Below, in pieces: positions 8,215 to 16,558 of a stretch of DNA of 64,000 bases. The notes under the pieces were generated by a model. It did not search any database. It was given only the letters and a program-made list of their open reading frames with translations, and was not told the DNA's origin. Source of the stretch: G963677445 sp963677445 (GTDB lineage Bacteria; Bacteroidota; Ignavibacteria; Ignavibacteriales; Melioribacteraceae); the NCBI GenBank assembly GCA_963677445.2, contig CAXXGF010000088.1, positions 183,966 through 247,965 on the forward strand, read 5' to 3'. A program made the position numbers and the translations under genes. Positions within the stretch are counted from its first letter, which is position 1, and each line of letters opens with the position of its first letter.

Positions 8215-11158
8215 TATTACCTATCCTTAATCTGGTGATACCCATACCATTAATCTTCTCTTCGAAAAATTGATAAGGAACATTATACCTGTCTCCGATC
8301 TCCTGGACAATTTCTTTTAGAATTTTTTCTTCATCATCCAAGAAGAATCTTTCATTTTCCTCTAAATTTTTATAAGATTTTTTTTCGGTTCTAAATTTAT
8401 TAATAAAATCAGTATGTGAAGTTCTGTCAAATTTATTTTCAAATAGTTTAAGATACTTTTCATTTCCTTCTTTTTCTCTATATGAATCAGTTTGATTTTT
8501 AATATCAATTATTAGAGCTTTTTCTTCTTTAAATTTATTAAATAGCTGTAATAAATTGTTAGATCTTTCACCATGATAAAGATCATAAACACGATGAGCA
8601 AGAAGATGTCTTTTATCATGTTCGGGTATAAATTCATCAGAAACTTGAGCCTTAACTCTGTTGGCATCTATAAAAAATAGACCGGCGGCCCAGCCTAGCG
8701 CCCAGGTTTTCATAGCGAGGTCTTTTTTCCTTTCATCTTCTCTATCTTCGTACACAAAAATTCCTGCCTCACCATTAATAACTTTCTTTCTTATTTCATC
8801 ATAAGCAAAATAAAGTACTGAAAGGTCATCATTGTCTTTAATTGACTCGTCAAACACTTTTTTATATTTTTCAAGACTTTTAACATGGAACGCAGGTAAA
8901 CCAAGTTCCATTTTGTTGAAACTTTGTCTATGTTTAGAATTATTTGGATACACATTATTAGAACTTATATTAAAAGTATCCTTGCCAAAATACTCTCCCG
9001 CTTTTGGATCTTCCCCCTGATATGGTGGTACATCAACCCTTTCAACAATGATTAGGTTTCCAGCTCCATCAGTTCCACCAGAGTTTATTTCATTATCATT
9101 TGCCCTGTCCCATAATGGATTAATTACTTCATTAATCCTTTTTACTATATCATCTACCTGTTCCTGTTCCAGCATATCTTTTAATCCATATATATCTTTT
9201 GATTCAAGTTCACATAAGAATTGCATTGTAGTTGTATCTTTCACCAAATCAATAAAAGAAATGTCCATTGCCAAATATTTTTCAATCAAAGTTCTGTTAA
9301 TATCCCTTGACGCAGCAACCAATTGGTCAATTCGGTCCTGGAAATACGCTTCTAGATAAATGTAGTTATCAGAATTTATAGGAAGTGGTGTTTGAGAAAG
9401 ATTACGACTTATCCATTCCAGTTTATCTGTGTTAGAACTGTCATTATTGATTGCGTTCATGCATAAGAATATGTCATTTGCTATTAATCTATAAATATCA
9501 TTCATAAGTATAATATATTTATACTCAGAATTACACATACCCTCTATATCTTTTATAATTAGTGAAAGGTGTTTTGTGAAAAATTCCTTTTTTATTCCAA
9601 AACCAAATATTCCTTTGTACCTTCTTGGTACACCTTCTACGGAACTGTATTGTTCCTGGAATTTTCTTTCAAAGTCTTTTATTATGTTTTCGTCATTTGC
9701 CTTTTTGTTTATATCTATATGAAGAGTTCTTAGCTCTTCCTTTAGCTTATTTAACTGATCATCAATATCTGTTTTTTCATAGTTTGAAACTTTAATATCA
9801 TCAACTACTCTTTTTATAAGATTGCTAATTGCATATTTATCATAACTTTGCCTGGTAAGATGAAGAATATCGCTTTTCATCTTTTCTTTATTTTGTGTAA
9901 TTAAACTTTTCAATCTCGCATGAGTTCTTTTTGAGATTAGTGGTTTGTCATAAACAATCTCTTTAAGCGATGTTTCGAAGTCTTTCCCGTTAGTAGAATG
10001 TGAAAGAAGGTTCTCAGAATAGTTTTCTACAAAATTATTTATGCCCTCAGAAATACCGGATTCATCATTACTACGTTTTGATTTGAATTCATTCCATGAT
10101 CTATTTAGGATCTTTTTAACAGTATGGGATTTTAGTTTATCAAAGTTAAAAACAATCTCCGCATAGCCAACAGAGCTGAAGATTTTCTTTTTACCTTTAA
10201 TTTTACTTGAAATCTGTTTGTCAAAATTTGAAGCCTGGAAGAAATAATTATTATTACTCAATAATAAATTAAACATAGATTTTGATGTAGTTTTTATCAT
10301 TGATTCAAAAGAAATTTTTGACCCATTAAAAACCTGTTGATTAATAAGGAAATTTGCTTTGGGTAGGATCTCTTGTGAATTTATTGCCTCTTTTTGATTT
10401 GTCGGTGTAAATTCAATAAAGTTATTATAAATATAATCCATTTCTGAAATCGCAGCAAAAGCATTCGGAATGACCAAATGTTCAAAAACATTATTCAAAC
10501 CAAGAAATATGTCAGGCATTATATTAAATGTCATTACGTAACGTTCTTTATTTACACCAGTTAAATTTTGTAATATAAATTGAAGGTCAAGAAAAGTACC
10601 TGCACCAGAACCACCGGCAAGACTATTTACAATTAATACAGTTATATAAGTATAATTTTCAACACCCTTGACATTTGGTGTGGATAAAGGGCTTAACATT
10701 GATATAAGCTTTTCTTTTACTATTTTAAAGTTTGGTGGGTAAGCCAATGCAGTTTTTCCAATAATTCTTTTTTGTCCAGCTCCTTGTACAATATTAAAGC
10801 TTCCCACCTCTTCCATTAATTCTTTTCTTTTGGAATCATCCATTTCAAAAAACCTTATATCAGCTTTATCACCAGGCTCAGAAATATATTTCCCTAATTC
10901 ATCAGCTTTATCAGTCGATAGTTTAATCCATTCATCTGACATTTTTCCGGAAGCCTTAATAAGAGAATTTTTCTGAAATATTTTTTTATATTCCGATTGG
11001 TTATCTTTTGCTAATCCGCTATCAATAACAAGGAACTTGATGCCGTCAGGAATTTCACCAAAGAATTCTCTTATTTCTCGTTTTAATTCCGAAACACACA
11101 AAAAACCCGTTCCGCCTAAACCTAACACTAATGAAGGATAATTTAACTTAACGCTCAT
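8204..11158 (-). CDS. tubulin/FtsZ-like GTPase-superfamily protein (Tubulin_2 type)
   Basis: This 984-residue protein opens with a Rossmann-like segment (LVLGLGGTG, residues 10-18) and FLVIDSG at the next strand. The tubulin signature appears as AGGSGAGTF, with GGSGAG at residues 182-187; eukaryotic tubulins have GGGTGSG and FtsZ GGGTGTG. The arrangement matches the bacterial tubulin-like family known from Pfam as Tubulin_2. Length is well beyond FtsZ (about 380) because of a long helical C-terminal region with coiled-coil-like stretches (about 470-530 and 870-940). No membrane segments are seen, so it is cytoplasmic. It lies 11 bp after the lipoprotein gene and overlaps the calpain-like gene. 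Inferred role: nucleotide-dependent assembly coupling the membrane component to the protease. Polymerisation cannot be judged from sequence. Confidence 0.8.
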   Translation of the reverse strand: MSVKLNYPSLVLGLGGTGFLCVSELKREIREFFGEIPDGIKFLVIDSGLAKDNQSEYKKIFQKNSLIKASGKMSDEWIKLSTDKADELGKYISEPGDKADIRFFEMDDSKRKELMEEVGSFNIVQGAGQKRIIGKTALAYPPNFKIVKEKLISMLSPLSTPNVKGVENYTYITVLIVNSLAGGSGAGTFLDLQFILQNLTGVNKERYVMTFNIMPDIFLGLNNVFEHLVIPNAFAAISEMDYIYNNFIEFTPTNQKEAINSQEILPKANFLINQQVFNGSKISFESMIKTTSKSMFNLLLSNNNYFFQASNFDKQISSKIKGKKKIFSSVGYAEIVFNFDKLKSHTVKKILNRSWNEFKSKRSNDESGISEGINNFVENYSENLLSHSTNGKDFETSLKEIVYDKPLISKRTHARLKSLITQNKEKMKSDILHLTRQSYDKYAISNLIKRVVDDIKVSNYEKTDIDDQLNKLKEELRTLHIDINKKANDENIIKDFERKFQEQYSSVEGVPRRYKGIFGFGIKKEFFTKHLSLIIKDIEGMCNSEYKYIILMNDIYRLIANDIFLCMNAINNDSSNTDKLEWISRNLSQTPLPINSDNYIYLEAYFQDRIDQLVAASRDINRTLIEKYLAMDISFIDLVKDTTTMQFLCELESKDIYGLKDMLEQEQVDDIVKRINEVINPLWDRANDNEINSGGTDGAGNLIIVERVDVPPYQGEDPKAGEYFGKDTFNISSNNVYPNNSKHRQSFNKMELGLPAFHVKSLEKYKKVFDESIKDNDDLSVLYFAYDEIRKKVINGEAGIFVYEDREDERKKDLAMKTWALGWAAGLFFIDANRVKAQVSDEFIPEHDKRHLLAHRVYDLYHGERSNNLLQLFNKFKEEKALIIDIKNQTDSYREKEGNEKYLKLFENKFDRTSHTDFINKFRTEKKSYKNLEENERFFLDDEEKILKEIVQEIGDRYNVPYQFFEEKINGMGITRLRIGNNGH

Positions 11159-11169
11159 TTTTAATCCCG

Positions 11170-11976
11170 CTAATTTTTTTTGTATAGAAATTTGATTTTG
11201 ACTTCTTTTTGACTATTTAGAATTATTATATCATCATATACATTTAAAAATTTTGATGTAACACGATCACCTGTATTGTCTATATCGACAATATACATAT
11301 CAGTATCAACTTCAAGATGGGGCTGCTTTTCTTTTATTTCTTCACCTTCAAAATCTCGGTAGTTAATCTCACAGCTGATATTACATAATATATCTTCTAA
11401 TCCATATTCTTTAGCTAAATCAATTTTACTTTTTCCTTCTAATTCTATTTGCTCATTTCGAGGAAAACTAATATCAAGATACCCACCATCAAATTCCCTT
11501 TCGCGTTTCATTTTTAACAGAAGAGACAGTAATGATAACAGAATAATTACAATAGCAATGATAATAATAACAATATGTCTTCTCAATACAGCCTCAACCT
11601 TAATTTGTTGAATCGAAATACCTTCCCCTATTTCGAAATTGTGTGCTATCCCTTTTGAAGCACCTCTAAACTTAAAATCAAAGAAGTATTCACCTTCCTT
11701 TTCTGAAGTAATAGTAATTATAATTGGCTTGTTATCTTGATTATATTCTTCTTCTGTTATTCTAAATATTTCATTTTTAATTGTACCTTTTGAAACTTTT
11801 ACAGATAGTTCACTACTTTTTCTCATCTCAAATTCGAGCCAATCATCATTTCTGTTTTTTGAAAATTCGAAATCAATAGTTATTTTTTTTGTTATTTCAT
11901 TTCCAGGACTAATAGACTTATTGTCTGAGCAAGCCTGAAGCATAACTAATAGTAGTATGATAACTAGAATTCTCAT
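11170..11976 (-). CDS. bitopic lipoprotein of the vWA-tubulin-calpain operon
   Basis: This 268-residue protein has a signal peptide with a lipobox (VMLQAC, Cys16). A beta-rich periplasmic region follows (about 17-131), then one strongly hydrophobic helix (134-155, Ile/Leu-rich), basic residues KMKRER, and a cytoplasmic region of about 110 residues. A lipid-anchored N-terminus plus a membrane-spanning helix is unusual; it places a sensor-like domain outside and another inside the inner membrane. I recognise no named domain. It is 4 bp after the vWA gene and 11 bp before the tubulin-like gene. Its likely role is to connect the exported vWA protein with the cytoplasmic parts. Confidence 0.75.
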   Translation of the reverse strand: MRILVIILLLVMLQACSDNKSISPGNEITKKITIDFEFSKNRNDDWLEFEMRKSSELSVKVSKGTIKNEIFRITEEEYNQDNKPIIITITSEKEGEYFFDFKFRGASKGIAHNFEIGEGISIQQIKVEAVLRRHIVIIIIAIVIILLSLLSLLLKMKREREFDGGYLDISFPRNEQIELEGKSKIDLAKEYGLEDILCNISCEINYRDFEGEEIKEKQPHLEVDTDMYIVDIDNTGDRVTSKFLNVYDDIIILNSQKEVKIKFLYKKN

Positions 11977-11980
11977 CTTC

Positions 11981-12934
11981 TTACTCCACCTTTATTTTTA
12001 TTCCTCTTTTGGGTAATAAAATGGTAATACGAAAAACATTATTCTTAAACAGAATTGATTTATCATTTGAATAAACTTTAACCATAGTTTCAATATTTTC
12101 GCTGAAATGATAACCTTTTTGTAATGTAATAGTAAGTTTGCCTTTCAATTCATTAACTGGGAAATAAGGGTTTAATTCAATTCCTTCAAGACTTTTATCT
12201 AATAATTCACACCTAAGATCAATAGTGTGGGCATTAATATCACCTCGAAATGAAATGGGAACGAATTGTGATTGGTTTTTAACTTTTATTAAGTCAAAAA
12301 CAATATTTCCCGACTTAATAAAGACAGTGCCAGGAACAACTATATCTACCTGATCAGAGGGTTTTTCAACATACACTGTTTTTATATTGTCATTAGCTTC
12401 AGCGGCTTTTTCAACATCTTCAGGTATTGCTTTGCCGAGAGAAATATAATAAAGAAAATCAAAATCATCTTTTTTGGCATTAAACTCTCTGGAAATATCA
12501 TGCATTGTTTTTGTACCGCAGTTATTATGTCCATCAGTGTATAAATAAATAACATCGGCATATTTTTTTCTTGACTGATTAAACTCTTTCACAACCTTGC
12601 TTAAAGCTCTATAGGTACAAGTATGCCCTTCTGGATTAATTCCATCTAAAAAAGTATAAACTTTATCTTTATCACTTTCCTCATAAATATTAAAATATGT
12701 GGCATCAGATGTAATAGTTGAATATGAATATATTGTAATTCTGCTATTTTTTCCTACTCCCCCAATGAAGACTTTAATTGCTCCAATAACATCATTCCAT
12801 ATATTCTCATTATTTTGGCCAATTCCAATCATAGAACCAGATTTATCTATAACAAAGATATGGTTCGTATTCACTTGTTGAGCAGTACTTAAAGAAACGA
12901 TAAATAGTACTAATGCTATAATTATGTGTTTCAT
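11981..12934 (-). CDS. secreted von Willebrand factor A-domain protein
   Basis: This 317-residue protein begins with a Sec signal peptide (MKHIIIALVLFIVSLSTAQQ), so the domain is exported. A vWA domain spans about residues 24-200 with an intact metal-ion-dependent adhesion site: Asp30-Lys-Ser32-Gly-Ser34, a threonine in HTCTYRAL (105 or 107), and Asp134 in LYTDGHNN. Such domains bind protein ligands through a divalent cation. The remaining 115 residues look beta-rich. It is the promoter-proximal gene of the four-gene operon, with a GAGGAAA ribosome-binding site just upstream. The vWA call is firm; the ligand is unknown. Confidence 0.88.
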   Translation of the reverse strand: MKHIIIALVLFIVSLSTAQQVNTNHIFVIDKSGSMIGIGQNNENIWNDVIGAIKVFIGGVGKNSRITIYSYSTITSDATYFNIYEESDKDKVYTFLDGINPEGHTCTYRALSKVVKEFNQSRKKYADVIYLYTDGHNNCGTKTMHDISREFNAKKDDFDFLYYISLGKAIPEDVEKAAEANDNIKTVYVEKPSDQVDIVVPGTVFIKSGNIVFDLIKVKNQSQFVPISFRGDINAHTIDLRCELLDKSLEGIELNPYFPVNELKGKLTITLQKGYHFSENIETMVKVYSNDKSILFKNNVFRITILLPKRGIKIKVE

Positions 12935-12961
12935 TATGTTTCCTCTTATTTTGCATTATCT

Positions 12962-12990
12962 ATTATAAAATGACTTTAAATGATCCTGAA
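12962..12990 (-). promoter_or_regulatory. possible promoter of the vWA operon
   Basis: On the minus strand a TATAAT hexamer lies at 12967-12962, about 28 bp before the vWA start codon. A weak TTCAGG sits 17 bp further upstream in the -35 position. AT-richness makes chance matches likely, so this is tentative. Confidence 0.3.
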
Positions 12991-13332
12991 AACTATTGAT
13001 AACTTTTAAGAATATTTTACCATATTCCTCAAGAAATGTCATCAACAATCATCATAATAAACCCTATTGTTCCAAGGTTAAGGCAATACCATAAACTTCA
13101 TCTCAATGGGATAATTCGAGTATTTTCACAGTTAAAGATGATTATTGATGTCTTTTCTTTATGGTGTTTTATTTTTCTTGCCATCAACAACTTGTTTTGT
13201 TCCCTGATTCTCAAAGAATAAGGAATACTATTGTGATATTTATCGTCCATTTATTTTTATAAGAATCTCCATAAAGCTCATCTACACAGCTCCGCCACAT
13301 AACTCACATTACAGTTATTTGGCCAGTTATAA

Positions 13333-13425
13333 AATCATATTTAATCTATATCGTATAAAACAATCATACGCTAATTCGAGCGCTTATTACCCCAAATGCT
13401 ATCAGTCACTTGCAAAATAGGAAAT
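13333..13425 (+). repeat. second copy of the 20-120 repeat
   Basis: It shares CATATTTAATCTATAT, a spaced CTAATTCGAGCGC / CTATTTTGAGCGC block, a CCCC block, and TGCAAAATA / AGCAAAATA with positions 20-120 in the same order and orientation. Confidence 0.6.
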
Positions 13426-13520
13426 TAATTAATAATTAACAAGACAAAGAATTGTGAATGGGGGAATTAATTGTGAATGGGGGAATTAATTATGAATGGT
13501 GAATTAAAAAATCATAGTAA

Positions 13521-13680
13521 GATTATCCCGTTCGAAATTAAATTCTACGCAAAATGGTAAGATTATTACGTACTCAAGGGACAGGTACTCGTAACCGTGC
13601 TTGTTCTCGAAAAAACTGAGCGTTTTGGTAAGGACGAGTACGAAGTACGATTACGAGAACGAGTACGATTTTTTCATCGA
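13521..13680 (+). repeat. dispersed element, copy 2
   Basis: It contains TTAAATTCTACGCAAAATGG, then GTACTCGTAACCGTGCTTGT, CTGAGCGTTTT, and a tail of alternating ACGAGTACGA / AGTACGATTACGAGAACG segments. The same order is seen at 39178-39326 and, inverted, at 32587-32735 and 45073-45218. Confidence 0.75.
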
Positions 13681-14146
13681 ATTCAATTTTTTCTGGTTCC
13701 GCCAAATTAGGAGTATGAGTAAGAGTATGATGGCCAGACTGTGGTTGCGCCGGGATTATTCATTTTTTCAAAGAAGGTAAGGATAGAGAAGACGATACCG
13801 AAACAGATACCGATTTCCATCCTGTTGATCTATACAATCCTGGTAATCTTTGCGGTCTTTCCGTTTTCTTTTCCTTTCGCGGTCTTTGCGTGGAATTTAC
13901 CCCGGGGAAACGAAAAACTTTATGTGATGCCCATACCGGTTATCAATCAGGTAATCCTTAAATCCTTTAATCATGGTTCAAACAATGGGAATGGACTATT
14001 AAGAATTAGGCGATTTACCAATTAATCTCTTGCATTTTATGGCAGAAAATTGAATTTGTATGTTAATAAAAACGAGCCGTACTCGATCAATTACAAGAGA
14101 AAAAGCCGAGAACGAAGACGATTACGAGAATGAGTACGATTTTTTA

Positions 14147-14509
14147 TCGGGATTGGTTCTTGGTTTGGGGTGGACCGAAAGGCGGGGAAGAATACATAAA
14201 CAGGGGGCGGGAAGCATTAAAGGAAATATCGTGAAAAATAACTTCCATAAAAATTCGGAATTGTTGCCGCTGCAAATGGAAAAATATTGTTATGATTTCG
14301 CGAATTCTTATAAGCAATATTTATTGTCTCTTCAATCCCTCGAACAGGCAGAAGAAAATTACAAAATAAATAAGGAGAGTTATGAAAATGGACTGGTAAC
14401 CATCACAGACTTACTGGAAGCCGAGGCCCTTCTCCGGCAAAGCAAAGACAAACTCACGGACTCCAAAACAAATTACAGGATTATGAAAACAAATTATCTG
14501 GTTGGCAGG
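14147..14509 (+). pseudogene. TolC-like outer-membrane efflux protein fragment, right copy
   Basis: This is the better-preserved copy of the fragment at 3942-4290, in the same orientation. It encodes LQSLEQAEENYKINKESYE and ENGLVTITDLLEAEALLRQS, the C-terminal alpha-barrel repeat of TolC-family channels, ending in YRIMKTNYLVG. An apparent reading frame extends into unrelated sequence on both sides, and there is no signal peptide or beta-barrel, so it is a remnant and not a small gene. Confidence 0.75.
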
Positions 14510-14819
14510 GCGGGAGCGACGGCTTCATACGCTGTCAGGCGGCGCTTTTGGGCCAAACGTCGAGCATCAGGGGAGAATTTCCCGCGGCTACTAACTTGTT
14601 TTAACAACCGAAATACCTGGCTGATTTGGTTAACCAGAAAAACCCGAAGCGCGTTTGAATTCCCATTGCATGCTGTTGTTATAAGCAAATTAACAATATA
14701 ATTATACTTTGACAATCCAATTATTTTGAATTTGTGGTATATGCTAATTATTATCAAACTAAAAACCGCAATTCCGACAGTTTATGAAAAGATTTCTATT
14801 AGGAGAGAAGAACAATTAT

Positions 14820-15497
14820 TCATTCTTTAATGCGGCCATATATTGCATACTTTTTAGCCTTTTCCAAGGCCCAGCTTACATTTCCATAATTAAAGTGCCA
14901 GTACTCTTTTAGATCACATACAAAATCTTCATTCTCAAAAAGACCTATAAGTAATTTCCTGTTTTTTTTTGCCTGAGGGGAGATAAACGGGTGGTATGGA
15001 TAGCATTTATCATTCAAGTCCATTTGCAGCCCGTCATTTGTTCCAAAATCCATTACCTGGTCTTTTTTCAAATCATAAATTAAAGCATCTACCGCACCTC
15101 CGGTTGCATGCATAGAATCACCAGGTGGCACAATAAAATGCGAAACGTTTTCACGAATTTCTTTTATTGGCTGATTTGGATATTTTCTCTTCAGAAATTT
15201 AACCTTGGTTTCCCACAACATACGTTGATGCTCGAATGACCTCCAGACAGAACGAATTATTAATCTTTTATCCTGATTGTCCAAAATTCTACTTATTCGT
15301 CCTATCTTTTCATAGACAGCTTCTCTGACGAAATATTTATAATCTTTTTTGATAGAGGGCTCAAATACCAAATTGAAACCGGAATCTTTCAGGCTTATTA
15401 GCGGCGAATTGTTTTCTTTGATGGGAAAAGTAAGAGAAAGTTTTTTATGGCGGCGGGCTTTTTGTTCAACCATTTCACAATATTCCTGAGCACTCAA
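14820..15497 (-). CDS. ddpX: D-alanyl-D-alanine dipeptidase (DdpX/VanX family, M15D)
   Basis: This 225-residue protein is a zinc peptidase of the VanX/DdpX family. The metal and catalytic motif SMHATGGAVD supplies His130 and Asp137, and EYWHF supplies Glu198 and His201, with the family's spacing. An upstream RSVWRS arginine (about 86) matches the transition-state Arg. It hydrolyses D-Ala-D-Ala or related D,D-dipeptides. No signal peptide is seen, so it is probably cytoplasmic, as in VanX. Its start overlaps the racemase stop by 4 bp, forming a three-gene operon for D-amino-acid handling. Substrates other than D-Ala-D-Ala are possible, so a role in glycopeptide resistance should not be assumed: no VanH/VanA ligase is nearby. 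Confidence 0.88.
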   Translation of the reverse strand: MSAQEYCEMVEQKARRHKKLSLTFPIKENNSPLISLKDSGFNLVFEPSIKKDYKYFVREAVYEKIGRISRILDNQDKRLIIRSVWRSFEHQRMLWETKVKFLKRKYPNQPIKEIRENVSHFIVPPGDSMHATGGAVDALIYDLKKDQVMDFGTNDGLQMDLNDKCYPYHPFISPQAKKNRKLLIGLFENEDFVCDLKEYWHFNYGNVSWALEKAKKYAIYGRIKE

Positions 15498-16558
15498 GGC
15501 ATTTCCTGTTTTTTATCTACATAGGGAGATGTCATAGCTGAGAGTAATGCTCCGTAGTTCAGGTCAAACTTTAATTCATTGCCAACTTTTAATTCAGTCT
15601 CTTTTGAATCAACTATGATATGGTCACTGCTTGCCCCGAGGATATCGATATCTGTTCTCGGAGTAAGTCCGGAAACCAGGACATCCTGTAATCCAACTCC
15701 CAGGATTGCTCTATTTATTTTGCCGCGGTCCTGAAAGTCGGGAATGTTTCCAAACGCGTTCTGGGCGACATTTCCGGACGGAAGAGATGGTTTAATTTTT
15801 GATTCTATAACTTCTACGACCAGTGTAAAGGCATCTGTGAACAGACCGGGGATGGGTTCTCTATAAAGGGTTTCACATCCTAAATAAATTGATTCACCCA
15901 GTCGTAAATTATTTATTCTTCCGATCCGATTAGTGGATACAGACCAGTTATAATTTGCGGAGTTGCCACCCGAAACGAACTCAAGCAATATTCCGAATTT
16001 GTCCTCAATATCTTTGGCCAGTGAAGATAAATATCCCATTTTTTCATCATCAGGTTTGATGCCTCCGAAACAGGCAAGGTTTGTTCCAATTCCTGCCAGC
16101 TCAACTCCTTCAAAATCTGCTGCCTGCTGAATAGTCTTATTTAAAGCCGAAGGCAGTAATCCCTCTCTTAAATCTCCCAGCTCCACCATTAAGATAATTT
16201 TATGCCTGGTACCAGCGGCTGTCGCAAATTTCGATAACCTTTCAATTACCAAAATCTCTGAATTAAGGCTGATATCAGCATATTTCACCACTTCTTCCGC
16301 CTGGTCAAGGAAGGGTGTTCTTAGCAGGAGAAACTGTGCCTGAATGCCTGCATTACGCATTCTTTTGATATTCTTCATTCTTGAATCAGCAAGAATGCTT
16401 AATCCACTATCCACTAAAACTTCAGCGATATCCGGGCTGCCGCAAACAACTTTTGTAACGCCAAATACGCTTATGCCTAATGAACCATATAAAGCTTTTA
16501 AGGTTTTTGCGTTATGGGCAATTTTCCTGAGGTTAATCTCTATTCTTGGAGTTGACAT
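15494..16558 (-). CDS. alanine/ornithine racemase family PLP enzyme
   Basis: This 354-residue protein is a fold-type III PLP enzyme. Lys36 in FGVTKVVCG is the expected Schiff-base lysine, and the barrel segments (LSILADSR, LMVELGDLREG, GIGTNLACFGG, EFVSGGNSAN) match the alanine/ornithine racemase group, which differs from classical Alr. It would racemise an amino acid such as ornithine, alanine or another basic residue. The gene overlaps the DUF1611 gene by 19 bp and the dipeptidase by 4 bp, indicating a single transcript and coupled translation. The operon suggests interconversion or scavenging of D-amino acids; the true substrate is not readable from sequence. Confidence 0.88.
   Translation of the reverse strand: MSTPRIEINLRKIAHNAKTLKALYGSLGISVFGVTKVVCGSPDIAEVLVDSGLSILADSRMKNIKRMRNAGIQAQFLLLRTPFLDQAEEVVKYADISLNSEILVIERLSKFATAAGTRHKIILMVELGDLREGLLPSALNKTIQQAADFEGVELAGIGTNLACFGGIKPDDEKMGYLSSLAKDIEDKFGILLEFVSGGNSANYNWSVSTNRIGRINNLRLGESIYLGCETLYREPIPGLFTDAFTLVVEVIESKIKPSLPSGNVAQNAFGNIPDFQDRGKINRAILGVGLQDVLVSGLTPRTDIDILGASSDHIIVDSKETELKVGNELKFDLNYGALLSAMTSPYVDKKQEMP

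Larger units (their letters stand above)
12991..14146. other. long intergenic, repeat-bearing
   Basis: No gene is supported. Contents in order: unremarkable AT-rich DNA to 13330; 13333-13425, similar to 20-120; 13450-13500, three imperfect copies of AATTGTGAATGGGGGAATTA; 13521-13680, a dispersed-element copy with GAACGAGTACGA-type segments; about 13850-13990, fragments with TTTGCGGTCTTT and AATCCTTTAATCATGG blocks that recur elsewhere. Confidence 0.6.

Noticed and set aside
14060..14701. 213-codon open frame over the right TolC fragment
   Set aside because: Only the middle matches TolC; both ends read through unrelated repeat DNA, so it is a remnant and not a gene.
14820..15497. Glycopeptide-resistance gene vanX
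   Set aside because: No vanH or vanA ligase nearby; the operon context points to D-amino-acid metabolism.
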